The notes beneath the pieces were generated by a model. The model had not been told where the DNA came from, did not search any database, and saw nothing but the letters and a program-made list of their open reading frames with translations. The translations under genes were made by a program, and so were the position numbers. Positions 37,545 to 47,777 of a DNA stretch of 64,000 nt are shown piece by piece. Origin of the DNA: Oceanospirillaceae bacterium (GTDB lineage: Bacteria; Pseudomonadota; Gammaproteobacteria; Pseudomonadales; Balneatricaceae); NCBI GenBank assembly GCA_018647765.1, contig JABGSN010000063.1, positions 33,646 through 97,645 of the forward strand, given 5' to 3'. Positions within the stretch are counted from its first letter, which is position 1. Each line of letters begins with the position of its first letter.

Positions 37545-39335
37545 ATGAATGAAAGCCCCCAACAACTCCTACATAGCTTATTTGGCTACGATGAATTTCG
37601 TGGCCAACAATTGGCTGTAATCGAACAAGTGCTCGCCGGTGGCGATGCGTTGGTGTTAATGCCCACCGGTGGTGGAAAATCCATTTGTTACCAAATACCA
37701 GCACTCATGAAAACCGGCGTGGGTGTGGTGATTTCGCCCCTCATTGCACTCATGCAGGATCAAGTGGCCAGCATGCAGCAGTTGGGCATTAAGGCCGAAG
37801 CCTTGCACTCTGGTATTGATTGGGCATGCCAGCAAACCATTCAACAACAAGCTATCAACGGCCAACTGGATTTACTCTATGTGTCGCCCGAACGGTTGAT
37901 GACCGACGCCTGCATGAGCTTGCTCATGGGCTGCGACATAAGTCTGTTTGCCATCGATGAAGCCCATTGTGTGTCTCAGTGGGGCCACGATTTTAGACCT
38001 GAATATTTACAGTTAGAATGTTTGCAGGCGCGTTTTCCCCATGTGCCTCGTATGGCACTTACCGCCACTGCAGATCGGCCTACGCAACAGGAAATGGTAA
38101 AGCGTTTAGGCTTACAGCAAGCGCAGCAGTTTATCAGTAGCTTTGATCGGCCTAATATTCGCTACCGCATTATGCAAAAACAAAAAGGCAGGCAACAGCT
38201 GCTGGATTTTGTGCAGCTACAGCATGAAGACAATGCTGGTATTGTTTATTGTATGTCGCGTAAAAAAGTAGACGAAACTGCACTCTGGCTCAGTGAACAA
38301 GGGGTGGCAGCGTTACCCTATCATGCCGGTTTAGGTACAGAGTTACGAGCCCACAACCAACACCGTTTTCTTAACGAAGAAGGGTTGGTGATGGTGGCGA
38401 CAATTGCGTTTGGCATGGGCATCGACAAGCCTAACGTGCGTTTTGTAGCCCATCTAGACCTACCCAAGAGCATCGAGTCTTACTACCAAGAAACGGGCCG
38501 AGCAGGGCGGGACGGCCTGCCGGCAGATGCATGGATGGTGTATGGCTTGCAGGACGTCATGTGGTTGCGCCAGCGGCTTGAGCAAACTGACATGGACCAA
38601 GACATCAAGCGCTCCGAACAGTCCAAGCTAGATGCCATGCTGGGCCTGTGCGAAATAACCCACTGCCGACGCCAAGCCATTTTAAGCTATTTTGACGAAA
38701 CATCCTCAAGTTCCTGTGGTAACTGCGACAACTGTCTAGAACCGGTGGCCACCTTTGACGGCACACAAGTTGCCCGCAAAGCCTTGTCTTGTGTATTTAG
38801 AAGCGGTCAGCGTTACGGTGTGGCTCACCTCATTGATATTCTCATGGGCAAACCCACCGACAAAGTAAAACAGGCTGGTCACGATAAAATTTCCACCTTT
38901 GCCGTAGGCCAAGAGTTGGATCAAAAACAATGGCGCTCGGTGTATCGGCAGTTATTAGCCTTGGGTTTGGTGGCCAGTGATCCTGAACATTTTGGTGGTT
39001 TACGTTTATTGCCCAGTTGTCGGTCACTACTTAAAGGCGAAACAGAATTACAGCTGCGCTTAGACCGTAAAGTGTCGGTTAAAGCAGGTAAAGCCCGCTT
39101 GCAAATTGCCGACGATGATCAAGACCTTTGGCAACTGCTGCGCGAACAACGTATGGCGTTAGCACAAGACCAAAACGTACCGCCTTACGTCATCTTTAGT
39201 GACGCCAGCTTATTAGAAATGCTTAAAATTAGGCCCCAAACCTTGTTGGAAATGAGCCATATACATGGCGTGGGCGAAAAGAAACTCGATCGTTATGGCG
39301 ACGAGTTTTTGGCGGTTATTCGCCAACATGGCTAG
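37545..39335 (+). CDS. recQ: ATP-dependent DNA helicase RecQ
   Basis: 596 residues. Walker A PTGGGKS (40-46), DEAH box (138-141) followed by [16 protein letters not shown] and [13 protein letters not shown], then the zinc-binding CGNCDNC after the helicase core, the winged-helix RQC domain, and a C-terminal HRDC domain ending at residue 596. Length and domain order equal E. coli RecQ. It unwinds 3'-5' in recombination and fork repair. Confidence 0.97.
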   Translation: MNESPQQLLHSLFGYDEFRGQQLAVIEQVLAGGDALVLMPTGGGKSICYQIPALMKTGVGVVISPLIALMQDQVASMQQLGIKAEALHSGIDWACQQTIQQQAINGQLDLLYVSPERLMTDACMSLLMGCDISLFAIDEAHCVSQWGHDFRPEYLQLECLQARFPHVPRMALTATADRPTQQEMVKRLGLQQAQQFISSFDRPNIRYRIMQKQKGRQQLLDFVQLQHEDNAGIVYCMSRKKVDETALWLSEQGVAALPYHAGLGTELRAHNQHRFLNEEGLVMVATIAFGMGIDKPNVRFVAHLDLPKSIESYYQETGRAGRDGLPADAWMVYGLQDVMWLRQRLEQTDMDQDIKRSEQSKLDAMLGLCEITHCRRQAILSYFDETSSSSCGNCDNCLEPVATFDGTQVARKALSCVFRSGQRYGVAHLIDILMGKPTDKVKQAGHDKISTFAVGQELDQKQWRSVYRQLLALGLVASDPEHFGGLRLLPSCRSLLKGETELQLRLDRKVSVKAGKARLQIADDDQDLWQLLREQRMALAQDQNVPPYVIFSDASLLEMLKIRPQTLLEMSHIHGVGEKKLDRYGDEFLAVIRQHG

Positions 39336-39387
39336 CCAGCTATGTTAATATTACAGCCAGCAAAATAATCACCCTAGGAAGTCCTCC

Positions 39388-39927
39388 ATGGCCAGTTTAC
39401 AAGACCAATTGTTAAAAGCCGGATTGGCCAATGAAAAGCAATCCAAACAAGCCAGTAAGGCCAAAAAGAAACAAGCCCGAGACGTACGTAAAGGCGCCGA
39501 CATTGGTGAAACTGCGGCCCAGCGCGCGCAGCAAGAACAACAAGCGCAGGCTAAACGTTCAAAAAATTTAAATGCGCAGCGTGATGCTGAACAACAGCAA
39601 CGCGCTGTTGTGGCTCAAGTTAAACAAATGGTTGAACGCTGCCGGTTAGATTTGTCGGCTGGCGATCTAAGCTATAACTTTGTTGATGGTAAGGCCATTA
39701 AAAAAATCTACGTGGATGCCCAGCAACAAGGTGCGTTAAGCCGTGGATCCTTGGTCATTGTGGCCTTAGACGGCCAGTATTCTGTAGTGCCTAAGGCGGT
39801 TGCAGAACGTATCGAAGAACGCTCATCAACAACCCAAATCATTCGTGCAGAAGTCACCACAGACGCATCACCAGACGAAGACGACCCGTACGCAGACTTC
39901 GCTATTCCAGACGATTTAATGTGGTAA
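39388..39927 (+). CDS. DUF2058 (YaiL-like) family protein
   Basis: 179 residues. A long basic, Gln/Lys-rich coiled-coil region (1-75), then a compact domain with [16 protein letters not shown] and [13 protein letters not shown], and an acidic end ([15 protein letters not shown]). This matches DUF2058, a putative nucleic-acid-associated protein of unknown role. ttcA starts 5 bases after its stop. Confidence 0.87.
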   Translation: MASLQDQLLKAGLANEKQSKQASKAKKKQARDVRKGADIGETAAQRAQQEQQAQAKRSKNLNAQRDAEQQQRAVVAQVKQMVERCRLDLSAGDLSYNFVDGKAIKKIYVDAQQQGALSRGSLVIVALDGQYSVVPKAVAERIEERSSTTQIIRAEVTTDASPDEDDPYADFAIPDDLMW

Positions 39928-39932
39928 CGCCG

Positions 39933-40772
39933 ATGTTAACGCCAGCCAAACGCCAGCAACAATTACAAAAACGCCTGCGTCGAGACGTCGGCCGAGCCAT
40001 TGACGATTACGCCATGATCGAACAAGGCGACAAAGTTATGGTGTGTTTGTCCGGCGGCAAAGATTCCTACGCCATGCTGGATATTTTGATGCAGCTGCAA
40101 AAAAGCGCGCCTATTCAGTTTGATATTTTGGCGGTTAATTTAGATCAAAAACAACCCGGTTTTCCAGAACATGTGTTACCGGTCTATTTAACCGAAGTGG
40201 GCGTGGATTTTCACGTCATCGAAAAGGACACCTACAGTGTTGTTAAAGAAGTCATCGAGGAAGGTAAGACCACCTGTGGTCTCTGTTCGCGTATGCGTCG
40301 CGGCACTTTGTATCGCTTTGCTCAAGAGCGTGGCATCACCAAAATAGCCTTAGGCCACCACCGTGATGATATTTTAGAAACCCTGTTTTTAAACATGTTC
40401 CATGGCGGCAAACTCAAAGCCATGCCCGCGCGCTTACTCAGCGACGACGGTTTAAACACCGTGATTCGCCCCATGGCCTATGCTCGCGAGCAAGACATTG
40501 CAGAATACGCACAGCTCAAACAATTCCCCATCATCCCGTGTAACCTCTGTGGCTCGCAAGACAACCTACAGCGCCAGCACATCAAAGCGATGTTGCAAGG
40601 CTGGGAAAAAAACCACCCAGGCCGCATCGAAAGCATGATTAAATCCCTGCAAAATATCGTGCCCTCGCACCTTATGGACACCAAGCTTCACAACTTTAAA
40701 CAAGCTAAGCACATGAGCGATCAACAAGTGTGTGAAGAAGTGGATTTAGCGCTGTTGAACTTGCCGTTTTAG
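39933..40772 (+). CDS. ttcA: tRNA 2-thiocytidine(32) synthetase TtcA
   Basis: Start at ATG 39933. 279 residues. PP-loop SGGKDS (40-45), and the iron-sulfur cysteines Cys115 and Cys118 (CGLC) with Cys203 (CNLC). TtcA adds sulfur to cytidine 32 of several tRNAs, using an oxygen-sensitive 4Fe-4S cluster. It faces the end of the cco cluster. Confidence 0.96.
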   Translation: MLTPAKRQQQLQKRLRRDVGRAIDDYAMIEQGDKVMVCLSGGKDSYAMLDILMQLQKSAPIQFDILAVNLDQKQPGFPEHVLPVYLTEVGVDFHVIEKDTYSVVKEVIEEGKTTCGLCSRMRRGTLYRFAQERGITKIALGHHRDDILETLFLNMFHGGKLKAMPARLLSDDGLNTVIRPMAYAREQDIAEYAQLKQFPIIPCNLCGSQDNLQRQHIKAMLQGWEKNHPGRIESMIKSLQNIVPSHLMDTKLHNFKQAKHMSDQQVCEEVDLALLNLPF

Positions 40773-40787
40773 AGGCTAAGCTTGACC

Positions 40788-41429
40788 CTACAAGGGTAGG
40801 GTATAAAACCCCAATCCAATCAAACTCGCGCCTAATAAACGCTGGCTCATGGGTTTTTGCAACAAGGCCTTTAACTGTTCGGCTAATAAGCCGGTGGCGA
40901 GGTTGGCGGGAAGGGTGCCAATACCAAAGGCAAGCATAAGTATGCTTGAGGATTGCCAGTCGTTGGCACTTGAGGCCCATATAAGGCTGGAATAGACTAA
41001 ACCGCAGGGTAACCAGCCCCAAAGACCACCCAAAGCCAGTGCTTGGGGGACTGATTTTATCGGCATTAAGGGTTTAGTTAGTGGCTGTAACCAGCGCCAA
41101 ATGAACTTGCCCAAATGTTCGATTCGTTTAACACCTTGCCACCATTGGCCAATGGATAAACCCATTAACACGAGCATAAGCCCCGCTAACCACAGGCTGG
41201 CATTAAGGTATTGGTTGAGTTGTAGCACTTGGGCACCCAGGCCTATAAGAGCGCCTATGGCTGCGTAGCTTAAAATACGGCCTAGGTTGAACGCTAGGCT
41301 GTACGCAATAGCCTTACCCCCTTTGGGTACACTAAGGCTGAGGGCGGCACTGATGCCGCCACACATGCCAATACAATGGCCGCCACCGGCGATGCCAATC
41401 ACCAGCGCGGCGAGTAAGTTGGGTTCCAT
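40788..41429 (-). CDS. TauE/SafE-type membrane protein of the cbb3 cluster
   Basis: 213 residues with about six hydrophobic helices. Seen: GGGHCIGMCGG (15-25), with GMCGG the family cysteine motif, and LPCGLVYSSL in a later helix. Such proteins sit at the end of many cco clusters and are suspected to move copper or sulfur compounds; the function is not settled. The ATG overlaps the ccoS stop by one base, so it is the last gene of the assembly operon. Confidence 0.85.
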   Translation of the reverse strand: MEPNLLAALVIGIAGGGHCIGMCGGISAALSLSVPKGGKAIAYSLAFNLGRILSYAAIGALIGLGAQVLQLNQYLNASLWLAGLMLVLMGLSIGQWWQGVKRIEHLGKFIWRWLQPLTKPLMPIKSVPQALALGGLWGWLPCGLVYSSLIWASSANDWQSSSILMLAFGIGTLPANLATGLLAEQLKALLQKPMSQRLLGASLIGLGFYTLPL

Positions 41430-41614
41430 TAGTGGTTTTTGGTCTGGGCTTTAGCGTCGTCTGGAATGAGATGGTCGTCGTCATCAAACAGAATGCTACT
41501 AGCGGGCGAGTCCATGTCGTCAAACTGGCCACTTTTGAGCGCCCAACGCATGCCCCAGGCGGCAAAGCTCACCAAGATGATCGCAATGGGTACTAAAACA
41601 AATAACATATCCAT
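41429..41614 (-). CDS. ccoS: cbb3 oxidase maturation protein CcoS
   Basis: 61 residues: one N-terminal membrane helix (about 4-24), then FALKSGQFDD-like LKSGQFDDMDSPASSIL and an acidic tail. This matches CcoS, required to insert heme and copper into CcoN. It lies 25 bases after the uncharacterised gene, and ends on the SafE ATG. Confidence 0.92.
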   Translation of the reverse strand: MDMLFVLVPIAIILVSFAAWGMRWALKSGQFDDMDSPASSILFDDDDHLIPDDAKAQTKNH

Positions 41615-41639
41615 GGGTTACCTTCTTTGTTGCCTTTGC

Positions 41640-42299
41640 TTAGTAGTTAGCTGCCAACTCTTGCATACGCTGCCATAGGCCGGTACGTACACTAATACCG
41701 TTGGTTTCACAGCGCGCACGGTAGGCTTCGATGTCGGCAGTGCCAGCAACGGCTTTACAGTCGGCAGGTGCTGGGCCGATGGTTATGCGCACTTCGTTCC
41801 ACGCTAAATCGCGCTCTCTGGGCTGCAATAACCCCTTTAACTGGCCTTCTGGAGCCAAGTCAAAGCGTCGTATGCCGCCTTCTAGGTTGTTATAGTAGAT
41901 ACAAACACCGTTGCCATTAGCGCCATGCTCGGCTAGGTAACTGGCGATCGCTGGTATGGCAAAGGCGCCACAGGCTGTTTTGTGCATGCGAATTTCGTTG
42001 ATGTTATGTTTAACGGCGTGATCAAAAGCCGCTTCAAACTGTACCAAGGCCGGTTGGCCGTGGGCATCAAAAATTAAGCTATCTCGGTTTTCTACCAACA
42101 CTTTGGGTGCGCTTACACTGGAATCTAAGGCAGCCAGTGATGTTTCGAGTAAATCGCTATTGGCTAACCCATGTTGCATGCCAAAGGTAGCCCGCGCCCC
42201 CGCTGTTTTTTGGTCGGCTTCGTTAAAGCCGCGGCTGGCTACAACGCGTTGTACTAAAGCATTGAGCTGTTCGGAGCTCACTTGGGTGGTATCGCTCAT
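41640..42299 (-). CDS. Uncharacterised protein between ccoI and ccoS
   Basis: 219 residues, no signal peptide or membrane helix, so cytosolic. Four cysteines (110, 133, 181, 197) and segments such as MHKTACGAFAIPAI and IRRFDLAPEG. The N-terminal VSSEQLNALVQRVVASRGF looks like the opening helix of DUF3726- or Ldh_2-type proteins, but I am not sure of this. It is 14 bases after ccoI and 25 before ccoS, so it belongs to the oxidase-assembly transcript. Confidence 0.6.
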   Translation of the reverse strand: MSDTTQVSSEQLNALVQRVVASRGFNEADQKTAGARATFGMQHGLANSDLLETSLAALDSSVSAPKVLVENRDSLIFDAHGQPALVQFEAAFDHAVKHNINEIRMHKTACGAFAIPAIASYLAEHGANGNGVCIYYNNLEGGIRRFDLAPEGQLKGLLQPRERDLAWNEVRITIGPAPADCKAVAGTADIEAYRARCETNGISVRTGLWQRMQELAANY

Positions 42300-42313
42300 G
42301 TTGGGTCCTTTTG

Positions 42314-44824
42314 TTATTGTTGGCTGACTTGGGCCGCTGCCTTGAGTCGGGTAGCGTTAAGCACTACCAATAGCGAACTCGTCGACATCCCTATGGCGGC
42401 TCCCCAAGGGGGAATTAGGCCTGCTGCAGCGAGGGGTAGTGCAATCACATTGTAAAGCAAGGCCCAAGATAAATTTTGTTGCATGATAGTATGGGTTTGT
42501 TGGGCTTTACGCAATAACACTTGAATCAAGTTGAGGTTATCACGCAATAATAATGCGGGCGCACTAGACTTGCTCAAGTCTGTGCCCGACGCCATGGCCA
42601 CGGCAGCATCAGCTGCAGCCATAACGGGTGCGTCATTAACACCGTCACCCACCATTAACACCCGTTGGCCTTGCTGTTGTAAATGGGTAATGAGATCGAG
42701 TTTTTGTTGTGGCGTTTGGCACGCATGCCAGTGGGCTATGCCATGGTTGTTTGCCAGCTGGGCGACGTTGTGGGTCTGGTCTCCCGACAGCAGGTGTAGC
42801 GCATAGCCTTGTTGCTTGAGTTGGCTAATCGTTTGGCTAAGTCCTTTACGGGGCGCATCGCTTATTTTAAACCAGGCTAAGGCTTGGTGGGCATCGGCGA
42901 GTAACAACCATAACCCTTGTTCATCTGGCGCTTGAGGCTGCTCATTAAGAAGAGCCGCAGCAAATTGAGCTTGACCAAAACGTAACTCTACAGCTTGATT
43001 GTTGACGCTGTATTGGCCGCTAACACCTTGGCTGGTGTGGTTGCGCAAGCTACCAACCCGAAGGTTATCGTCGCTAGTGATATCTAATGGTGCAAATGCG
43101 CGGGCAATAGGATGCTCCGACTGACTTTCCAATTGGCGTACCAACGACAAGCATTGATCGTCGTTGAGTGGTCCAAGGCTAATGGTCTGCTGCAAAGCCA
43201 TAGCGCCGGTGGTGAGGGTACCAGTTTTGTCGAACACAATGGTGTCTATTTTGGCAATCTCTTCTAAAGCGTCCTCACGGGTCATTAAGATGCCCTGCTT
43301 ACGTAAGCAGGCAGTGGCCACGGCGGTGGCGGTGGGCGCAGCTAAAGACAAAGCGCAAGGGCAGGTGATAACTAGCACCGAAAGGGTAATCCAAAAGGCT
43401 TTGTCGGGGTCAATAAAGTACCAAGTGCCATACACTAATGCCGATACCGTCAATACAGCCAAAACAAAGTAGTGCGCCACTCGGTCGGCTTTGTATGACA
43501 TTTTGGGGCGAAAGCTGTGTGCTTGTTGTACTAAGCTCACAATTTGTTGCAAGCGGCTGTTGTCGACCTGTGCCACCTGTATGTCGATGCTACTGGCAAC
43601 GTTAATGGTGCCGGCAGTCACTTGGTCGCCTAGTTGTTTATTGACAGGTAGGAACTCGCCACTTAATGCGGCTTCATTAATACTAGTGGTGCCACAGACG
43701 ATGACACCGTCTGCAGGTATAGTTTCACCAGGTTTTACCCGCACTGTGTCATTGGTTTTGAGTTTTAACACGGCAATCTGTTGTAACGCTTCTTGTGGGC
43801 TTTGGTGGCCAGTCACAAGGCAACACATGGGTGGCAACAATTGATGTAATTGATTGCCAGAGTGGCCTGCATGGTAACGGGCTTGAGCTTCGACAAAGCG
43901 GCCAAATAACAACAGGAAAGTAAACATACACACGGAATCAAAATACACTTCGCCGGTGTTATTCACCGTGGCCCACAGACTTGCTAAATAAGCACCGCCA
44001 ATGGCTAATGATACCGGTACGTCCATGACTAAGTGGCGGTTTTTTAAAGCGCGGTAAGCGGCCTTAAAGAAAGGCAGGGCTGCATAAAACACCACCGGTG
44101 TGGTTAAACCAAGGGCTAACCAGCGGAAAAACACCATTTGCTGCTCAGACATGTCTTGTGACTGGCCGGCGTATAATCCAAACGACAACATCATCACTTG
44201 CATTGCAGCAAGCCCAGAGATGCCTAAACGCATGATGGTTTGACGTTTGTCTTTGGCTGTTTTAGTCGCGGCTATAGTGGCTTGATAGGGGCTAGGCTGA
44301 TAACCCACGGCGGCAATAGCAGCCATGATCTGGCTTAAATTAACGGCGTCACTATGCCACTGTAAATAGGCGCGTTGAGTGGTGAGGTTAACGTTAAAGT
44401 GAATCACCCCCGTGAGCTTTCGCACTTGCTGGTGCAGCAACCAAATACAGGCGGCGCAAGTGAGGCCCTCTATGACTAAATCGGCCTCTTTGGCGTGGAT
44501 CGTGTGGTCTTTGGTTTGGCTTTGGCGCACAAACGTGGTTTGCACATCGGCGTCGTCATAAGCTTGCCATTGGTTTTGGCTGTTAGCACTTAGGTCGAGA
44601 GCGGTGGGCAGAATGGGTGATGACGCTTGTGACAAGATACGATGACGATAGTAGTCGGCCAACCCTTGATCGATAATGGTTTGCGCTACGGTTTCACAGC
44701 CAATGCAACACATAGGCTGGCTTTGGCCATCCAATACGCAGGTATAACGGCTGGCTTTAGCAACAGCCTGGCCGCAGTGAAAACAGTCCGTTTGGCTCAC
44801 GGGAATGACTTCCTTAGTTGGCAA
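42314..44824 (-). CDS. ccoI: Copper-transporting P-type ATPase CcoI (FixI-type)
   Basis: 836 residues. N-terminal metal cluster with CFHC (14-17) and CCIGC (39-43), then an HMA domain with CAAC (123-126), eight predicted membrane helices with the CPC copper motif (TCPCALSLAAP), phosphorylation site DKTGTLTTG, SEHPIA and hinge GDGVNDAPVM. It exports Cu(I) to the periplasmic side for the CcoN active site. It overlaps ccoH by 11 bases. Confidence 0.96.
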   Translation of the reverse strand: MPTKEVIPVSQTDCFHCGQAVAKASRYTCVLDGQSQPMCCIGCETVAQTIIDQGLADYYRHRILSQASSPILPTALDLSANSQNQWQAYDDADVQTTFVRQSQTKDHTIHAKEADLVIEGLTCAACIWLLHQQVRKLTGVIHFNVNLTTQRAYLQWHSDAVNLSQIMAAIAAVGYQPSPYQATIAATKTAKDKRQTIMRLGISGLAAMQVMMLSFGLYAGQSQDMSEQQMVFFRWLALGLTTPVVFYAALPFFKAAYRALKNRHLVMDVPVSLAIGGAYLASLWATVNNTGEVYFDSVCMFTFLLLFGRFVEAQARYHAGHSGNQLHQLLPPMCCLVTGHQSPQEALQQIAVLKLKTNDTVRVKPGETIPADGVIVCGTTSINEAALSGEFLPVNKQLGDQVTAGTINVASSIDIQVAQVDNSRLQQIVSLVQQAHSFRPKMSYKADRVAHYFVLAVLTVSALVYGTWYFIDPDKAFWITLSVLVITCPCALSLAAPTATAVATACLRKQGILMTREDALEEIAKIDTIVFDKTGTLTTGAMALQQTISLGPLNDDQCLSLVRQLESQSEHPIARAFAPLDITSDDNLRVGSLRNHTSQGVSGQYSVNNQAVELRFGQAQFAAALLNEQPQAPDEQGLWLLLADAHQALAWFKISDAPRKGLSQTISQLKQQGYALHLLSGDQTHNVAQLANNHGIAHWHACQTPQQKLDLITHLQQQGQRVLMVGDGVNDAPVMAAADAAVAMASGTDLSKSSAPALLLRDNLNLIQVLLRKAQQTHTIMQQNLSWALLYNVIALPLAAAGLIPPWGAAIGMSTSSLLVVLNATRLKAAAQVSQQ

Positions 44825-45332
44825 TGATGCTAAATTGGGCGGGCCAAGGGGTGAGTATTTCGGAGCTTAAACGCCAACTATTATCAGGCCCTGTTAAGTG
44901 CAAATAGCGTTTGCCGTCTATGCTTTTATTGAGCGAGCCGTAATAGGAACCGTCTGGGCGCAGGGCTAAGGTGATCGGTTGGTCAAGCGAGGCCATCGTG
45001 GGGTGCACCACGTCCAACAATAAGGTTGGGCTGCTAATGGTTGGCGAAGATGTGACTAACAAACGCAAATCACCAGTCAGGGTGTCTAAACTAATGGTGG
45101 CCTGCATGCCCATGGCCACGGCTTGATCTAAGCGTGATGAGTCTTGATTAAAGTGTTTAGCGGTTTTGGCATAATCACCTTTTACCATGCCATCAAAGGT
45201 GACTACGGACAAGTAGGCATAACTGGTGCCGTAGATAAATACGGCAAACAGTGGCGCAAGAAGGAACCAAAGCCAAGGTTGTTTGTACCAAGGTGCAATA
45301 GCTGGGTCAGTGGGTGGCGTTGAATGGGGCAT
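44814..45332 (-). CDS. ccoH: cbb3 oxidase assembly protein CcoH (FixH)
   Basis: 172 residues: one N-terminal membrane helix (about 20-42), then a periplasmic domain. FixH features seen: PWYKQPWLWFLLAPL, and MVKGDYAKTAKHFNQDSSR. It stabilises assembly intermediates of the oxidase. It lies 12 bases after ccoG. Confidence 0.9.
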   Translation of the reverse strand: MPHSTPPTDPAIAPWYKQPWLWFLLAPLFAVFIYGTSYAYLSVVTFDGMVKGDYAKTAKHFNQDSSRLDQAVAMGMQATISLDTLTGDLRLLVTSSPTISSPTLLLDVVHPTMASLDQPITLALRPDGSYYGSLNKSIDGKRYLHLTGPDNSWRLSSEILTPWPAQFSIIAN

Positions 45333-45344
45333 GGTTTATCTCAG

Positions 45345-46778
45345 TTAAAACAATTGATCTGCTGGTGCGATAAAACGCGATTCTTGGGTGATCTCAAAGT
45401 CGTCATTGGCATTAGATTTTACCGAAAAAGTGATCGCTGTGTTAGGGGTGTCTAGGTTATCTATGTGCACCTGTACCCGTACCACGGCTTCACTGATTTC
45501 ATTGGCGCCTAGGCTTATCTTTTGCAAACTTAAATAGCTGTAGTTTCTTACACCGGAGATACTTATGCTTGCTAGGACCTCCTCTTGCCCCTTGTTGGAT
45601 ATTTTAAGGTAATAGGTGTTTTCGATTACACCGCTACCCATATCATTATAGAGGGCTTGTCGATCACGGGTTAAACTCACTTCCAACGGCTCGCGGTTTA
45701 CAAGTTGAAAAGCTAATAATCCTGCAATTAACATCACTGCCACAGCGTAACCGATGAAGCGGGATCTGACCACGCGGTGAGTTGCCCCTTTAATTACATT
45801 TTCTGTGGCGTAACGAATGAGGCCTGTGGGTTTGTTTAAGCGGGTCATCACGTCATTACAGGAGTCTACGCACGCGGCACAAGAAATACATTCATATTGC
45901 AGGCCGTCCCGTATATCGATACCTACCGGACATACGGTCACACAAACTCCACAATCCACACAATCACCCAGCGCCTCAGTGGTATCATTGCTATTGGTTG
46001 GCGCGGCGACTTCGGCTTTGCGAGCGCTTTTACCGCGCGGTTCACCACGGGCTTTGTCATAGGTAACAATCAAGGTGTTGGAGTCGAACATCACACCTTG
46101 AAAACGCGCATAAGGACACATGTATATACACACTTGCTCGCGCATCCAGCCCGCATTAACGTATGTGGCTACCAAAAAGAAACCTAGCCACCATGTTTCC
46201 CACACGCCTAGATCAAAACTCACAATGAGTGATACAAGTTCACGTATGGGTGTGAAGTAGCCCACAAAGGCTAGGGCAGTGGCGGATGATATAGCGAGCC
46301 ATAACACATGCTTTAACGCTTTTTTGCGCAATTTAGTGAAGCTCATGGGCTGCGTATTTAGCTTGATGCGGGCATTGCGGTTGCCCTCGGCAAATCGCTC
46401 TGCGCGCATAAATACGTAGGTAAACACGGTTTGAGGGCAGCTATAGCCACACCAGACTCGCCCTGCGAACACGGTGACAAAAAACAGTAAAAAAGCGGCC
46501 AAAATGAGCACACCACTGAGGAGGGCAAAATCTTGTGGCCAAAAGGTCAAGCCGAACACATGGAACTGACGTTGAGGCAAGTCAAACCAGATGGCCTGAC
46601 GACCGCCCCAGGTGATAAAAGGAGTTAAAAAATAGGCTAACAGTAAAGGCCAGGCAGCAAGAATACGCAAGCTGCGATAGAACCCTTTGTAGGCCCTAAC
46701 GTGGATGTGCTCGCGTTTAGCGTAGAGGTCGACATATTGTTTGTCGCTAGCTATTTGCTTGATGGGTATTTGTTTCAC
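45345..46778 (-). CDS. ccoG: cbb3 oxidase accessory protein CcoG (FixG/RdxA), cupric reductase
   Basis: 477 residues from a GTG start, with GGAG 12 bases upstream. Five or so membrane helices, the WCGYSCPQTVF box, and two ferredoxin-type clusters CVDCGVCVTVCP and CISCAACVDSC. A periplasmic C-terminal domain follows (from about 345). It reduces Cu(II) before CcoI transport. A stem-loop separates it from ccoP. Confidence 0.95.
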   Translation of the reverse strand: MKQIPIKQIASDKQYVDLYAKREHIHVRAYKGFYRSLRILAAWPLLLAYFLTPFITWGGRQAIWFDLPQRQFHVFGLTFWPQDFALLSGVLILAAFLLFFVTVFAGRVWCGYSCPQTVFTYVFMRAERFAEGNRNARIKLNTQPMSFTKLRKKALKHVLWLAISSATALAFVGYFTPIRELVSLIVSFDLGVWETWWLGFFLVATYVNAGWMREQVCIYMCPYARFQGVMFDSNTLIVTYDKARGEPRGKSARKAEVAAPTNSNDTTEALGDCVDCGVCVTVCPVGIDIRDGLQYECISCAACVDSCNDVMTRLNKPTGLIRYATENVIKGATHRVVRSRFIGYAVAVMLIAGLLAFQLVNREPLEVSLTRDRQALYNDMGSGVIENTYYLKISNKGQEEVLASISISGVRNYSYLSLQKISLGANEISEAVVRVQVHIDNLDTPNTAITFSVKSNANDDFEITQESRFIAPADQLF

Positions 46779-46799
46779 TGTTTTACTAATCTCCGGTTA

Positions 46800-46853
46800 A
46801 TAATAAAAGCGGAGTCGAGCAATCACTTACCCGGCTCCGCTTTTATTATTTTT
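46800..46853 (-). terminator. Stem-loop between ccoP and ccoG
   Basis: Arms ATAATAAAAGCGGAG (46800-46814) and its exact complement CTCCGCTTTTATTAT (46835-46849) with a 20-base loop. The stem base is A/T-rich on both strands, so it could act on either. In the ccoP to ccoG direction it would end or thin out the transcript of the structural genes; ccoG starts only 22 bases further on. Confidence 0.7.
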
Positions 46854-46892
46854 GTATGCGGTGTGTATAAAGGCAGGGTGACCTACCTTTAG

Positions 46893-47777
46893 CTAGTGCG
46901 ACAAACCGTAAACGTAGCCTGCAATCAGGTGGATTTTGTCCTGATTTAACAAGTTTTTGTGAGCCGGCATTACCCCTGCACGGCCTTGGCGAATGGTGTG
47001 CGATACTTTTTCGAAGCTGCCACCATAGAGCCAAACGTTGTCGGTAAGGTTAGGTGCGCCAAGTGCTGCAATGCCTTTTGCATCGGCACCATGGCAGGCC
47101 ACGCAGGTAGACTGGAAGGTGACTTTGCCTTGCGCTACGAGTTTAGCGTTGGCCTCTTGGCCGCTTAGGCTAAGAACATAACTTGTGACATTACGAATGC
47201 CTTCTTCGCCCAATACCGCACCCCAAGGTGGCATCGCACCGTTGCGGCCATTGGTGATGGTGGTTTCAATGGTGGCACCGTCGCCGCCATACAACCAATC
47301 GCTGTCGCTTAGGTTAGGGAAGCCAAAGGCACCCACACCGCCTTGGCCATGGCAAAGGGCGCAGTTGTTGGCGAACATACGCTGGCCAATCTGCAGCGCC
47401 TTTTGATCATTCGAAATTTGTTCTACAGACAATTGCGCAAACCGAGAAAATACCGGTTGGTAGTGTTCCTCAGCATGGGCCATCTCCTCTTCCCATTGAT
47501 TGTAGCTAGTCCAGTTTAAATAGCCTTTATAGTTGCCTAGCCCAGGGTACAAAAACAAATACACAACACCAAATACGATGGTAATCATGAACATGTTAAA
47601 CCACCAACGAGGCAGTGGGTTATCGAGTTCTTCTACACCGTCAAAGGAGTGGTCGAGTACTTCGGTGGTGGTTTCTTTGTGTATCTCGCTTTTACGCGTA
47701 TGTGTCACCAATAAAAAGCAACCGGCTATTACCGCAATGGTAATTACGCTGATCCAAATGCTCCAAAAATCAGTCAT
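46893..47777 (-). CDS. ccoP: cbb3 oxidase diheme subunit CcoP
   Basis: 294 residues. Two N-terminal membrane helices (about 6-25 and 57-78), then two c-type cytochrome domains with heme motifs CALCH (139-143) and CVACH (225-229); likely axial Met residues lie in GAMPPW and GVMPAH. It passes electrons to CcoO. Its ATG lies in the last codons of ccoQ (8-base overlap). Confidence 0.97.
   Translation of the reverse strand: MTDFWSIWISVITIAVIAGCFLLVTHTRKSEIHKETTTEVLDHSFDGVEELDNPLPRWWFNMFMITIVFGVVYLFLYPGLGNYKGYLNWTSYNQWEEEMAHAEEHYQPVFSRFAQLSVEQISNDQKALQIGQRMFANNCALCHGQGGVGAFGFPNLSDSDWLYGGDGATIETTITNGRNGAMPPWGAVLGEEGIRNVTSYVLSLSGQEANAKLVAQGKVTFQSTCVACHGADAKGIAALGAPNLTDNVWLYGGSFEKVSHTIRQGRAGVMPAHKNLLNQDKIHLIAGYVYGLSH

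Noticed and set aside
40785..40802. Hairpin ACCCTAC/GTAGGGT between ttcA and the SafE-type gene
   Set aside because: It overlaps the coding end of the membrane protein and has no T-run, so it is not a convincing terminator.
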